Source of the DNA: Woeseiaceae bacterium
Lineage (GTDB): Bacteria; Pseudomonadota; Gammaproteobacteria; Steroidobacterales; Woeseiaceae
Length of the DNA: 64,000 nt
Direction of reading: 5' to 3'
Assembly (NCBI GenBank): GCA_028279985.1
Contig: JANQMR010000018.1
Location: 241,542-305,541 of the forward strand
A model generated the notes under the pieces. The model worked only from the letters and a program-made list of their open reading frames with translations, was not told the origin of the DNA and ran no database searches. Below, one piece after another: positions 34,060 to 42,601 of this stretch. The stretch's first letter is position 1. Each line of letters begins with the position of its first letter. Position numbers and translations under genes: made by a program.

Positions 34060-36717
34060 CTACGCAACAGCACGAGTCACCCGCTTGGGTTCGGCGACAC
34101 CGTAACCCTGGGCATAGTCGATGCCCATGCCCCGCAACATCGTGATAATCTCCTCGTTCTCCGCGAACTCGGCAATGGTCTGCTTGCCGGTAAGATGACC
34201 GATTTCATTAATCGAGCGTACCATTTCGCGGTCGATCGGATCATGCAGGATCTCCTTGACGAAGCTACCGTCGATTTTGAGGAAGTCTACGGGGAAGTGT
34301 TTCAGGTAACCGAATGAAGACAGGCCAGTACCGAAGTCGTCGAGCGCAAACTTGCAGCCGAGTTCCTTCAAGGCGTTGATGAAGCGATTCGCCTGCGAGT
34401 AACTGGCGATGGCCGCGGTCTCCGTGATCTCGAAACAGATCTTGGTCGCGTCGAGGCCGCTCATCTGGAACTGGTCGATGACAAACGGCAGGAACTTCTC
34501 GTCGCCCAGGCTCTTGCCCGAGAGATTGACGGAACAAAGCGCCAACCGTTCCCGTTCGTCGGCTTCGGAAACCAGCCAGCGGAACGCGCTGCGAATCACC
34601 CAGCGATCGATCTCCGGCGTCTTGTCGAACCGTTCGGCGGCCTCAATGAACAGTCCCGGCGAGATGATGCCGCCGTTTTCGTCGCGCATGCGTAGCAATA
34701 TCTCGTAGTGCGCGCCGTCCTCGTCCGACTGCAGCGGTTGAATCGTCTGCCGGAACAGCTCGAAACGGTTCTCCTCCAGCGCATTGCTGATCCGCGCCGC
34801 CCACTGCAGCTCGCGGCGCCGGCGCATCAGGTCGATGTCGTTTTCCTGGAAACTGTGGATCCGGTTGCGTCCCGCCTCCTTGGCCGCCGAACAGGCGCTG
34901 TCGGCGGCGCTCAACAGTCCCGCGACATCTTCGGTGTCGGCGGTGATCGGTACCACACCGATACTGACGCCAAGGCGGAAAGCGCGCTCGTCCCACGTGA
35001 ACTTGTAGTCGCCGACCGCCAGCCGGAGCGACTCCGCCGTCTGCATCGCCTCTTCCAGGCTGCAGCTTTCGAGCAACACGCCGAACTCGTCACCGCCGAG
35101 ACGCGCCAGCGTGTCGCGCCAGCGAATCTTGCTCTTGAGCAGTGCGCCGAGCTGCCCGAGCAAGGTGTCTCCAGCGGAATGCCCGCAGGAATCGTTGACG
35201 ATCTTGAATTGATCGAGATCCAGATACACCAGCGCGTACGAGGTCTCACGCGCCTTGGCGCTCTTAAGCGCCCGCTCCAGGCGGCTTTCGAATTCGCGGC
35301 GATTGACGAGCCCTGTCATGATGTCGTGACTCGTGTGGTAACTCAGACGACGATGGAGCTCGCGGGATTCGCTGACGTCATGGAACACCAGCACGCCGCC
35401 CGTGACGACGCCCTTGCCGCTGCGTATCGGTGACGCGGTGCTTTCTATGTAGATTTCGTTGCCGTCACGGCGGATCAACAGTGTCGGTCGAACGGATTTG
35501 ATCGCGCGATCGCGGCGCACGGCCAAGACCAAAGGATTCTCCAGCGGCTCGCAGGTTTCCTCGTGAAAACCGCGGAAGATCTCGTCGATCGGGAGCCCGC
35601 TGGCATCGTCCACCTTCCAGCCGGTCAATTCCTCGGCAACCGGATTGATGTACTCGACGGTACCGTCGGCGTCAGTCGTGATCACGCCGTCGCCGATCGA
35701 CTGGAGGGTGATTTGCGCGCTTTCCTTCTCGCGAAACAACGCCTCCTCGTAGAGCTTGCGCTCGGTGATGTCGACCTCCACGCCCAGCAGGCGCAACAGG
35801 CGGCCGTTTGTGTCCAGCACCCCCTTTGCGCGACTCGACATCCACCGCCAGTCGCCGTTCTGGTGCTTCATGCGGTGCACGGATTCGAAAAACGGCGTCT
35901 TGCCCTCGAGATGCTCACGCATTTTCGACTGCACGCGGGCCATGTCGTCGGGATGTACCAGGTGATACCAGTCGAGCACGACTTCCTGATCGTCGGGATC
36001 GTATCCGAGCATGGCCTTCCAGCGACGTGACAGGTCGACACGTTTTGTCGCGCCGTCGAAGTCCCAGATACCGTCGTTCGCCGTCAGCGCAACGAGCTCG
36101 TTACGCTCGCGCAATTCGGCAAGCGCGGTCTGCTCGCGAAGACGATTGAGTCCCGTTGCCATCGAGGCACCGAGCAGCTTGACGAGCAGATGCAGGCTGG
36201 CATCCCAATTGTCGACCGCCGCTTCATTGGCAAACCCGAGAAACCCGGCGATCTCGCCTTCGACGACAAAACCGATGATCAGCGCCGAGCCGATATGCAG
36301 CTCGGCGAGACGCTCGAGCTCACCCCGCGCAGCCGCGGACCCGCCCAGCGTGTCGTCGATCTCGACGATACGGAGATGTCCCAGGCGCTGCACCAGCCAC
36401 TGCCAGTCCTCCAGGCGGTCGCCCGCCAACAGGTCGGCCCGGCACTGCGCAAAACCTGCCGTCGCCGAAAAAGCCCTGTCGATCCTGACGCCGTCCTCGT
36501 GAATCAAGGCGGCAAACGCGGCGTCGCAACCTGCGGCTTCGGGTATCTCGTCGACACAGGATTGTAGTTGCGCGTCGACGGAATCGATGCTCAGGGATTG
36601 CAGGTCGATTGCGAGCTTGGTCTGTAGTGCGTCGACGGCGCCGCGGGTACGTTCGCCGGCGCGGGGGCGACGCGGCCGGATGCCGGTTGCGGTACGTGTG
36701 TCAGACGCGCTCGTCAT
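34060..36717 (-). CDS. GAF-PAS-PAS-GGDEF-EAL cyclic-di-GMP signalling protein
   Basis: An 885-residue soluble protein. An N-terminal GAF-like domain (about 40-200) precedes two PAS domains (about 205-330 and 335-460; WRWMSSRAKGVLD, GVITTDADGTVEYINPVAEELTGW). The diguanylate cyclase domain has an intact GGDEF (541-545) and the EAL domain follows (about 640-880). The EAL signature reads EIL (672-674, YEILLRM), but other PDE residues look present: CFEITETAAI, LDDFGTGLSS, LKIDGSF and AEFAENEE. It may make c-di-GMP, degrade it, or both. No membrane segment is visible, so it senses cytoplasmic cues. Confidence 0.93.
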   Translation of the reverse strand: MTSASDTRTATGIRPRRPRAGERTRGAVDALQTKLAIDLQSLSIDSVDAQLQSCVDEIPEAAGCDAAFAALIHEDGVRIDRAFSATAGFAQCRADLLAGDRLEDWQWLVQRLGHLRIVEIDDTLGGSAAARGELERLAELHIGSALIIGFVVEGEIAGFLGFANEAAVDNWDASLHLLVKLLGASMATGLNRLREQTALAELRERNELVALTANDGIWDFDGATKRVDLSRRWKAMLGYDPDDQEVVLDWYHLVHPDDMARVQSKMREHLEGKTPFFESVHRMKHQNGDWRWMSSRAKGVLDTNGRLLRLLGVEVDITERKLYEEALFREKESAQITLQSIGDGVITTDADGTVEYINPVAEELTGWKVDDASGLPIDEIFRGFHEETCEPLENPLVLAVRRDRAIKSVRPTLLIRRDGNEIYIESTASPIRSGKGVVTGGVLVFHDVSESRELHRRLSYHTSHDIMTGLVNRREFESRLERALKSAKARETSYALVYLDLDQFKIVNDSCGHSAGDTLLGQLGALLKSKIRWRDTLARLGGDEFGVLLESCSLEEAMQTAESLRLAVGDYKFTWDERAFRLGVSIGVVPITADTEDVAGLLSAADSACSAAKEAGRNRIHSFQENDIDLMRRRRELQWAARISNALEENRFELFRQTIQPLQSDEDGAHYEILLRMRDENGGIISPGLFIEAAERFDKTPEIDRWVIRSAFRWLVSEADERERLALCSVNLSGKSLGDEKFLPFVIDQFQMSGLDATKICFEITETAAIASYSQANRFINALKELGCKFALDDFGTGLSSFGYLKHFPVDFLKIDGSFVKEILHDPIDREMVRSINEIGHLTGKQTIAEFAENEEIITMLRGMGIDYAQGYGVAEPKRVTRAVA

Positions 36718-37008
36718 CTAGGCAGTATTTTGACATGTCGTAACAGGAAAACAAGATAAATCTCTGTAATTTCTTGCTTTCTGTCTTCCTGACTCTTTCT
36801 GTCCGGACGCCAGACCGGGCAGCCTGGGCCAGGATTCTGCCTTCGCCGATTTCGCCGAAAACCCGGGCGCGGGCCCAAGCGATATGACGAGTGCCCATTC
36901 GACGTTCGCGCGCGGCGCCTCCCTACTCCGCGCCAACCGGCTCCGCCCCACCGCCGCCGGTGAGGGGTTCTTGCCGGCGCGGTAACGAGTCCGCATACTG
37001 CCGCCGCA
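36718..37008. other. Divergent intergenic region, GGDEF-EAL gene / flavin reductase
   Basis: 291 bases; the left part (36725-36790) is clearly richer in A and T than the surroundings and probably holds the promoter of the GGDEF/EAL gene. No gene or structured RNA is recognised. Confidence 0.4.
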
Positions 37009-37509
37009 ATGGACGATTCGGACAAGCAGGTCGAACTCCGGCGAAACCTCGGGCAGTTTGCGACCGGCGTGACGGTCATCACCTGCACGGACCGCCTGGG
37101 CACGCCCTGCGGCATTACCGCGAACAGTTTTGCCGCGGTATCCCTGCAACCGCCGCTGGTGTTGTGGAGCATCGCCAAGACCTGCAACTCGCTCGAGGCT
37201 TACCTCAAAGCCGAATATTTCGCCATCCACGTGCTGACGGCGGCCCAGCAGGGTCTATCCGAGCATTTTGCACGCTCCGATCACGCCGGATTCGGTCAGT
37301 TCGAGTTTGCGCTGTCGGATCTCGGCGTACCCCTGTTGCACGGCGTGCTCGCCCGCTTCGACTGCCGTCGCTTTCGGATACACGACGGCGGCGACCATCA
37401 CATCATCGTCGGCGAAGTCCTAGCTCACCTGGCCATGCCGGGCGAACCGCTGATCTTCTGCCAGGGCAGCTACGGCACGGCGTCCCTGGGGCCGGTCCGC
37501 GGTCGCTGA
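37009..37509 (+). CDS. Flavin reductase family protein
   Basis: A 166-residue protein with the flavin reductase-like FMN fold: LRRNLGQFATGVTVITC, GITANSFAAVSLQPPLVLWSI and GDHHIIVGEVLAHL. Such enzymes supply reduced FMN to a monooxygenase or act alone with NAD(P)H. No partner oxygenase is in the neighbourhood. Start ATG 37009 gives the usual N-terminus; a run of upstream sequence has no similarity. Confidence 0.88.
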   Translation: MDDSDKQVELRRNLGQFATGVTVITCTDRLGTPCGITANSFAAVSLQPPLVLWSIAKTCNSLEAYLKAEYFAIHVLTAAQQGLSEHFARSDHAGFGQFEFALSDLGVPLLHGVLARFDCRRFRIHDGGDHHIIVGEVLAHLAMPGEPLIFCQGSYGTASLGPVRGR

Positions 37510-37578
37510 GCGTCGCCGTACGGCCCGCGCCGGGTCGCTCCTAACCCTCCAGGGAAGCGGCATGCCGAACGACTTCGA

Positions 37579-38388
37579 TCACCACTGAAGCGGCACCGGC
37601 GGGCCCGACTCCGACCATCCGCGTTGCCGGCCAAGCTCACGGATTTCGTCGATACGGTCTTCCGGCGAGGGATGCGTCGCTACGTATTCGTAGTAACCGT
37701 GATCGCCGCCGAACTCATCGGCGACGCGCTCGAAGAAGCGCGTCGATTCGGCGATATGGCCATACTCGGCGTGGACCAGCGTCAGGCCGAACTCGTCGGC
37801 ATCGGCCTCCTGCCGGCGGCTGAATCCGCGCAAGGTGAGATCTGCAATCGTCAACCCGAGACCCGCGCCGCTACCGTCTCCGAGCGCCGAGAGACTCAAG
37901 GTGAGCAGCATCCCGCGGCCGAGCATCCGCAGATGATCCCGGTTACGAAAATGGCCGATCTCATGGCCCAACACAAAGGCAAGCTCGTTCTCTGACTGGA
38001 CCCGATCCAAAAGCCCGGTCGTGACGATGATCAGCCCACCCGGAAAAGCCATTGCATTGGGTTTTTCGGAATCGTTGATCGCAACGCGGAACCGGTACGG
38101 CGAATCGGGCCAGTGCCTCGCGAGCCGCTGGGTCAACGCATCCACCTCGGCAAGTCGCCGATCGTCGGCATCGACGGCTACCAGGTCGCCGGGCTGCCAG
38201 TTCTCGAACACCCGGGCTTCGGCCTCAGGCGATACGAACAGGAGGGCTAGCTCCACCATGAAGACCAACACGAGCACGATCAGCACGAAGATCAACGAGA
38301 ACCCGGCAACGAGCGTGCCCGCTTCCACCAACGCATGTGTCTTGCTGACGTTGATCCCGTCGCGAGGCTCTCTCGGGACGTATCTCAT
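37579..38388 (-). CDS. M48 family metalloprotease
   Basis: A 269-residue protein with one N-terminal membrane segment (VAGFSLIFVLIVLVLVFMVELALLF) and an M48 domain. The zinc motif is HEIGH (FVLGHEIGHFRNRDH), and the third ligand Glu lies in SRRQEADADEFGL. THPSPEDRIDEI is conserved near the C-terminus. M48 proteases act in membrane or envelope quality control. It is followed on the same strand, reading leftward from 39247, by being the last of a group with two YbjQ genes, which suggests one operon. Confidence 0.9.
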   Translation of the reverse strand: MRYVPREPRDGINVSKTHALVEAGTLVAGFSLIFVLIVLVLVFMVELALLFVSPEAEARVFENWQPGDLVAVDADDRRLAEVDALTQRLARHWPDSPYRFRVAINDSEKPNAMAFPGGLIIVTTGLLDRVQSENELAFVLGHEIGHFRNRDHLRMLGRGMLLTLSLSALGDGSGAGLGLTIADLTLRGFSRRQEADADEFGLTLVHAEYGHIAESTRFFERVADEFGGDHGYYEYVATHPSPEDRIDEIRELGRQRGWSESGPPVPLQW

Positions 38389-38394
38389 CGTCTC

Positions 38395-38880
38395 TCAGCG
38401 GCGTTCGAGCTTGACCGCGGTGCCGAATGCCAGCATCTCCACGCCGGCCGTACTGTTGCCGTTGCCCGCCGCGTTCGCGAGCCTCGAGGTTTCGAGACGC
38501 ACGTTGATGACGGCGTCGTATCCGGCGCGTCTGGCATCCTCGGTCATGCGCAACAGCGCCTCGCGGCGCGCGCGTTCGAGCAGGGGCTCGTAAGTCTTGA
38601 CCCGGCCGCCGACAATCGCCCTGAGTCCCGCGATGACCCGTTTGAAATAGTCCAGCGACACGACGATGCTGCCGGACACCAGCCCGGCACTGGAGACCTG
38701 CCAGCGTTCCGGCAGGCGCTCGAAAGTCGTTACCGGAAATCCGCGCAACTCCGATTCCCGTTTGCGGATGTTCGCAAAATGCCGCCTTTCGATCAGGCTG
38801 CCGATCAGATAGGCGAACACCAGCAGCGCGATCGGAAAACCGATGTTCAAAAACAGGTTCAGCGTCTGTCCGCCGGACAT
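38395..38880 (-). CDS. YbjQ-family heavy-metal-binding-domain protein with membrane anchor
   Basis: A 161-residue protein whose N-terminus has one membrane helix (FLNIGFPIALLVFAYLIGSLI) and whose C-terminal 100 residues match the YbjQ domain: VSGSIVVSLDYFKRVIAGLRAIVGGRVKTYEPLLERARREAL and the DAVINVRLETS strand. It lies 6 bases upstream of the M48 gene. YbjQ domains form pentamers; the function is unproven and the heavy-metal label is historical. Confidence 0.82.
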   Translation of the reverse strand: MSGGQTLNLFLNIGFPIALLVFAYLIGSLIERRHFANIRKRESELRGFPVTTFERLPERWQVSSAGLVSGSIVVSLDYFKRVIAGLRAIVGGRVKTYEPLLERARREALLRMTEDARRAGYDAVINVRLETSRLANAAGNGNSTAGVEMLAFGTAVKLERR

Positions 38881-38911
38881 GGTCAGTGTCCCGTTCCGCC
38901 GGGACAGGACA

Positions 38912-39247
38912 CTAGCGCACCCTGACCGCGGTACCGTAGGCGAACAGCTCGGCCGCGCCCTGGGATATCGAGCTGGTTGCGAATCGAACGTTGACGACGG
39001 CGTTCGCGCCCATGGAACGCGCCTGCTCGATCATCCGCCGGGTCGCCTCTTCCCGTGAGTCCTGAAGCAGTTCGGTGTATCCGGCCAGCTCGCCGCCGAC
39101 GACGTTCTTGAGACCGGCCATGATGTCGCGGCCGATGTGTTTGGCCCGGACCGTGTTACCGGTCACGACCCCGTAGAACTCGACGATCTCCCTGCCGGGA
39201 ACAAGTTCGGTGTTGCTGATCAGAATGTCGCTTTCCCCAAGACTCAT
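38912..39247 (-). CDS. YbjQ-family protein
   Basis: A 111-residue soluble YbjQ protein: EIVEFYGVVTGNTVRAKHIGRDIMAGLKNVVGGELAGYTELLQDSREEA, then ANAVVNVRFATSSI and a terminal ELFAYGTAVRVR. It is the first gene of a probable three-gene unit with the membrane-anchored YbjQ paralogue and the M48 peptidase; the first gap is 31 bases and the second 6. The paralogue shares IGRDIMAGLKNVVGG versus FKRVIAGLRAIVGG. Confidence 0.88.
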   Translation of the reverse strand: MSLGESDILISNTELVPGREIVEFYGVVTGNTVRAKHIGRDIMAGLKNVVGGELAGYTELLQDSREEATRRMIEQARSMGANAVVNVRFATSSISQGAAELFAYGTAVRVR

Positions 39248-39373
39248 GTTTCTCCCCTGTGACGACTGGATACGGCGGCGTGAGCGGCGTCCATACTATC
39301 ACCACGAGTGGCGGCGCGAACCCGGTATGTGCAGGCGCGGTGGCAAGGCTCCTGCCGGCGTCGCCGAGCCCAC

Positions 39374-41662
39374 CTATTGCAGGTGGGTCCGGAAGAACCG
39401 GAGTATTTGACGATATGCGTGGGTGCCGGTGCCCGGTACCCGTATCAGCCCGTGTTTGCTACCGGGATAGGTCATGACATCGAAATCCAGGCCATGATCC
39501 TGCAAGGCCTTGAACAGCTTGGTGCTGTGCGAGAACAGCACGTTGTCGTCGGCCATGCCGTGGATGATCAGCAACGGCCCGGCCAGTCCGGCCGCATGCG
39601 GGAATACGCTGCTCGCCTCGTAGCCCGCGGCATTGTTCCGAGGCGTTCCCAGATAACGTTCGGTGTAGTGCGTATCGTACAAGGCCCAGTCGGTGACCGG
39701 CGCGCCGGACACCCCGGCCGCAAATGCCGCGGGCTCCTGGAACATGGACATCAGCACCATGTATCCGCCGTAGCTCCACCCGAAGACGCCGACTCGGTCC
39801 GGATCGACGATGTCCAGCGAGCGCAGATAGTCGACGCCGACCATCTGATCGACGACTTCGACGTGACCCAGGGTCCGGTATAGCGACGCATCGAACTCGA
39901 CCCCGCGGTAACCCGTGCCGCGGTTGTCGAGAGAAAAAACGAGGAAGCCGTTGTTGAGCAGAACCTCCTCGAACCCGGCGCTCCAGCGGTTCGTCACCCG
40001 CTGACCCATCGGTCCTCCGTACACGACGACGACGACCGGCCATTGCCGGCTGTCGTCCAGATCGGCAGGGCGTTTAAGACGGTAATGCAAGGCCTGCCCG
40101 TCGCGGGCTTCGAGCGTACCGAACTCGGTGACCGGATGACGGCCCAGGTACGGACGATACGGATGCGTGTCGTCGAGTGGATTCGCTTCGATGTAGGCGA
40201 CCAGCGAGCCATCCGGGCGGCGCACGGCCACTTGCGGCGGCGTCGTCACGCTGTCGAAACTATCGACGTAGAACTCGCCGTCAGGCGCGAACTCCGCCCT
40301 GTGCCAGCCCGGCTCGCGGCTCACGCGGCGCGGCGTCCCCGTGCCGTCCAGGGCGAGCACATACACATTGCGCTCCAGCGGCGAATCCAGGGTCGCCGTG
40401 AAATAGAGCAGGCCCTCGTCTTCGTCGATATGCAGTATGGCGCTTCTCGCGCGCGCACCGTCGACGACATCCCACGCCCCTCGGGTCAGTGGACGAATCA
40501 GCTCGCCGTCGTTGTCGTACAGATACAGATGCGCGTGGCCGCTGCGTTCGGACCACCAGACGAACTGCGGCCTGGACTCGAGAAAACGCAGCTCGTTGTG
40601 CAGGTTGATCCAGGTATCGCTGGTTTCGGTGAGCAGAACCCGCGCCTTTCCGTTGGCGACCGCGACTTTGAGCAGTTCCAGGGTTTTTTGATCGCGCGAC
40701 TGCCGTTGCACGGCGAGATGCCGGCTATCCGGAAACCAGTCTACGCGCGGGACATAGATATCCGTTTCTTCGCCCAGGTCCATCCAGCGGGTCTTGCCGC
40801 TGTCCAGGTCCACGACGCCCAGCTCGATCGCGGCGTTCGGCGTTCCGGTTGCCGGATATCGTTGCTCGTAGACCTTGAATTCCTCGGCGTAAATCTCGAA
40901 ACGCTCGGCGATGTCGATGGGCGATTCGTCCACGCGGGCGTAGGCGATCGCCGAATCGTCGGGCGACCACCAGTATCCGGTATAACGGTCCATCTCCTCC
41001 TGGGCGATGAACTCGGCCATGCCGTTTTTGATCAGGCCGCCGCCATCGGTGGTCAACTGGCGCTCGCGGCCGCTCGCGATGTCGTAGATGAACAGGTTTT
41101 GCTCGCGAATGAAAGAGACGTATCGACCGGTCGTGCTGAACTTGGGATCGGTTTCACCCGCATCGCTGCGTGTGATCTGTCTTGCCTCGCCGTCTTCGAG
41201 CCCGTACAGAAACAGGTCTCCGTTCAACGGGAACAGCAGGGTATTGCCATCCGGGGAAAAGCGGTAGTCCACGATGCCACGCTGCCCGACGAGCCTGAGC
41301 CGCTCGCGCCTGGCAAGTTCCTCTTCGGAAAGGGCCTCCGAGCCCGCGACCAGCGCCGCCGAATCGACGAGCATCCGGATCTCCTTGCGTTCCAGATCGA
41401 ACTCCCAGAGATCCTGCTGCAACGTGTCGGTATCCTTGCCTTTCAGGAAGGTAATACGCCGCGAATCCGGCGAGATACTGACAGATTTGGGACTCGGGCC
41501 GTTCAGGTCGGGTGCCGCGAACACGCGTTCGATAGTGAGCAAACCGGAAACCTCGTCCGCCGGCGCGGACCCGGCGAAGATCAAAGCGACAAGCATGGCG
41601 AAACGATACCGCCGGCCTGGCAAGGCGCGGCGGATCGCGAGACGTCGAATGGGAGTTTTCAT
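39374..41662 (-). CDS. S9 family (dipeptidyl peptidase IV type) serine peptidase, exported
   Basis: A 762-residue protein: a signal peptide with hydrophobic core AMLVALIFAGSAPA, then a DPPIV beta-propeller (about 50-500; SPDSRRITFLKGKD, WSPDDSAIAYARVDESP) and a C-terminal alpha/beta hydrolase. The catalytic Ser is in GWSYGGYM, Asp in HGMADDNVLF and His in SKHGL. It should release dipeptides from periplasmic peptides. ATG 41662 begins MKTPIRRLAIRRALPGRRYR; an upstream in-frame start at 41758 gives no signal-like sequence. Confidence 0.93.
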   Translation of the reverse strand: MKTPIRRLAIRRALPGRRYRFAMLVALIFAGSAPADEVSGLLTIERVFAAPDLNGPSPKSVSISPDSRRITFLKGKDTDTLQQDLWEFDLERKEIRMLVDSAALVAGSEALSEEELARRERLRLVGQRGIVDYRFSPDGNTLLFPLNGDLFLYGLEDGEARQITRSDAGETDPKFSTTGRYVSFIREQNLFIYDIASGRERQLTTDGGGLIKNGMAEFIAQEEMDRYTGYWWSPDDSAIAYARVDESPIDIAERFEIYAEEFKVYEQRYPATGTPNAAIELGVVDLDSGKTRWMDLGEETDIYVPRVDWFPDSRHLAVQRQSRDQKTLELLKVAVANGKARVLLTETSDTWINLHNELRFLESRPQFVWWSERSGHAHLYLYDNDGELIRPLTRGAWDVVDGARARSAILHIDEDEGLLYFTATLDSPLERNVYVLALDGTGTPRRVSREPGWHRAEFAPDGEFYVDSFDSVTTPPQVAVRRPDGSLVAYIEANPLDDTHPYRPYLGRHPVTEFGTLEARDGQALHYRLKRPADLDDSRQWPVVVVVYGGPMGQRVTNRWSAGFEEVLLNNGFLVFSLDNRGTGYRGVEFDASLYRTLGHVEVVDQMVGVDYLRSLDIVDPDRVGVFGWSYGGYMVLMSMFQEPAAFAAGVSGAPVTDWALYDTHYTERYLGTPRNNAAGYEASSVFPHAAGLAGPLLIIHGMADDNVLFSHSTKLFKALQDHGLDFDVMTYPGSKHGLIRVPGTGTHAYRQILRFFRTHLQ

Positions 41663-41798
41663 GGGCACGAAGCATACTCGATTCTCGGCCTGTCGTTGGT
41701 ATCGCCGTGCCAATACCGGCGGATGGCGTCGAGGCCGGCAGACTGCGACCGGAGCCACGCAGGCAACCGCCCGACCTCCGCTCGCGCCGATCCTTGCC

Positions 41799-41804
41799 TA
41801 TAAT
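41799..41804 (+). promoter_or_regulatory. -10 element upstream of the rhomboid gene
   Basis: A perfect TATAAT (in TTGCCTATAATGGGC) lies 114 bases before the rhomboid start in the divergent gap with the S9 peptidase. No strong -35 is evident. A possible 20-codon open frame with a GGAG sequence starts at 41837, between promoter and rhomboid. Confidence 0.45.
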
Positions 41805-41917
41805 GGGCGCCCCCGCATGTACTCTGGAGTCGCCCGATGAAATCCCGCTTACCGATCCTTTGCGCAATCGCCCGTTTCGCCCGGGACCGCCGCGCCTGAG
41901 GGTAGCTTTCGGAGTCG

Positions 41918-42520
41918 ATGATGGATTTTGTTACGCCGGCCGCATCGCTGATTTTTGCGGTCACCATCGCAGCCAGCCTGCTGGCCTTGTACAGCACGCC
42001 CGGGCTTGTCGACCGTTTCGTCATGCGGCCTTATCAGGTTGCACGCGGCCGGCAGTCCGAAACCGTGTTTACCAGCGGCTTTTTGCACGGGGACCTCGGT
42101 CACCTGTTGTTCAACATGTTCACGTTTTTCTGGTTCGCGTTTCCGCTGGAGCGCATGCTCGGGACCGTCAGGTTCGCGCTCCTTTACGCAATCGGGCTCG
42201 GGCTGAGCTCGATCTGTTCGGTGTTCAAACACCGCAACAATCCCGCTTACGCCACGCTCGGCGCTTCCGGTGCGATATCGGCCGTGTTGTTCGCGTACAT
42301 CGTCTACCAACCGACCTCCACACTGATCATTTTTCCGATACCGTTACCGATACCGGCGTTCCTGTTCGCGGTAGCTTACGTCGCCTATTCTTATTGGGCG
42401 GCACGACAGCAACGCGGGCGCATCAATCACGACGCCCATTTATGCGGCGCGGTCAGCGGCGTCCTTTTTGTGGTCGCCACCGACCCGGGCGCATTTCTGC
42501 GGCTTGGCGGATTGTTCTGA
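41918..42520 (+). CDS. Rhomboid family intramembrane serine protease
   Basis: A 200-residue protein with about six membrane helices. HGDLGHLLFNMFTFFWF carries the conserved His/Asn region, GASGAISAVLFAYI the nucleophile Ser, and NHDAHLCGAVSGVLF the catalytic His. Rhomboids cleave transmembrane substrates. ATG 41918 and 41921 are both possible. It converges with the amidohydrolase gene. Confidence 0.92.
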   Translation: MMDFVTPAASLIFAVTIAASLLALYSTPGLVDRFVMRPYQVARGRQSETVFTSGFLHGDLGHLLFNMFTFFWFAFPLERMLGTVRFALLYAIGLGLSSICSVFKHRNNPAYATLGASGAISAVLFAYIVYQPTSTLIIFPIPLPIPAFLFAVAYVAYSYWAARQQRGRINHDAHLCGAVSGVLFVVATDPGAFLRLGGLF

Positions 42521-42601
42521 CCGTAACGTTCGCGAGTTCGTCGGGCGGTCGGCCGGGTGCCGGCTGTTGCCGGCAAGGCCCCGAAATCCATTGCCCGACA
42601 A

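Noticed and set aside
40043..41803. Long plus-strand open frame opposite the S9 peptidase
   Set aside because: Shadow of the S9 gene; composition and lack of domains argue against coding.
41837..41899. Possible 20-codon leader peptide before the rhomboid gene
   Set aside because: It has a GGAG sequence and follows a TATAAT, but there is no attenuator-like structure or conserved content; too weak to list.
42540..42590. GCCGGC-rich palindrome between rhomboid and amidohydrolase
   Set aside because: A short hairpin (GCCGGC-tgtt-GCCGGC) could be a terminator, but it has no T-run and does not share the conserved loop of the other two hairpins.
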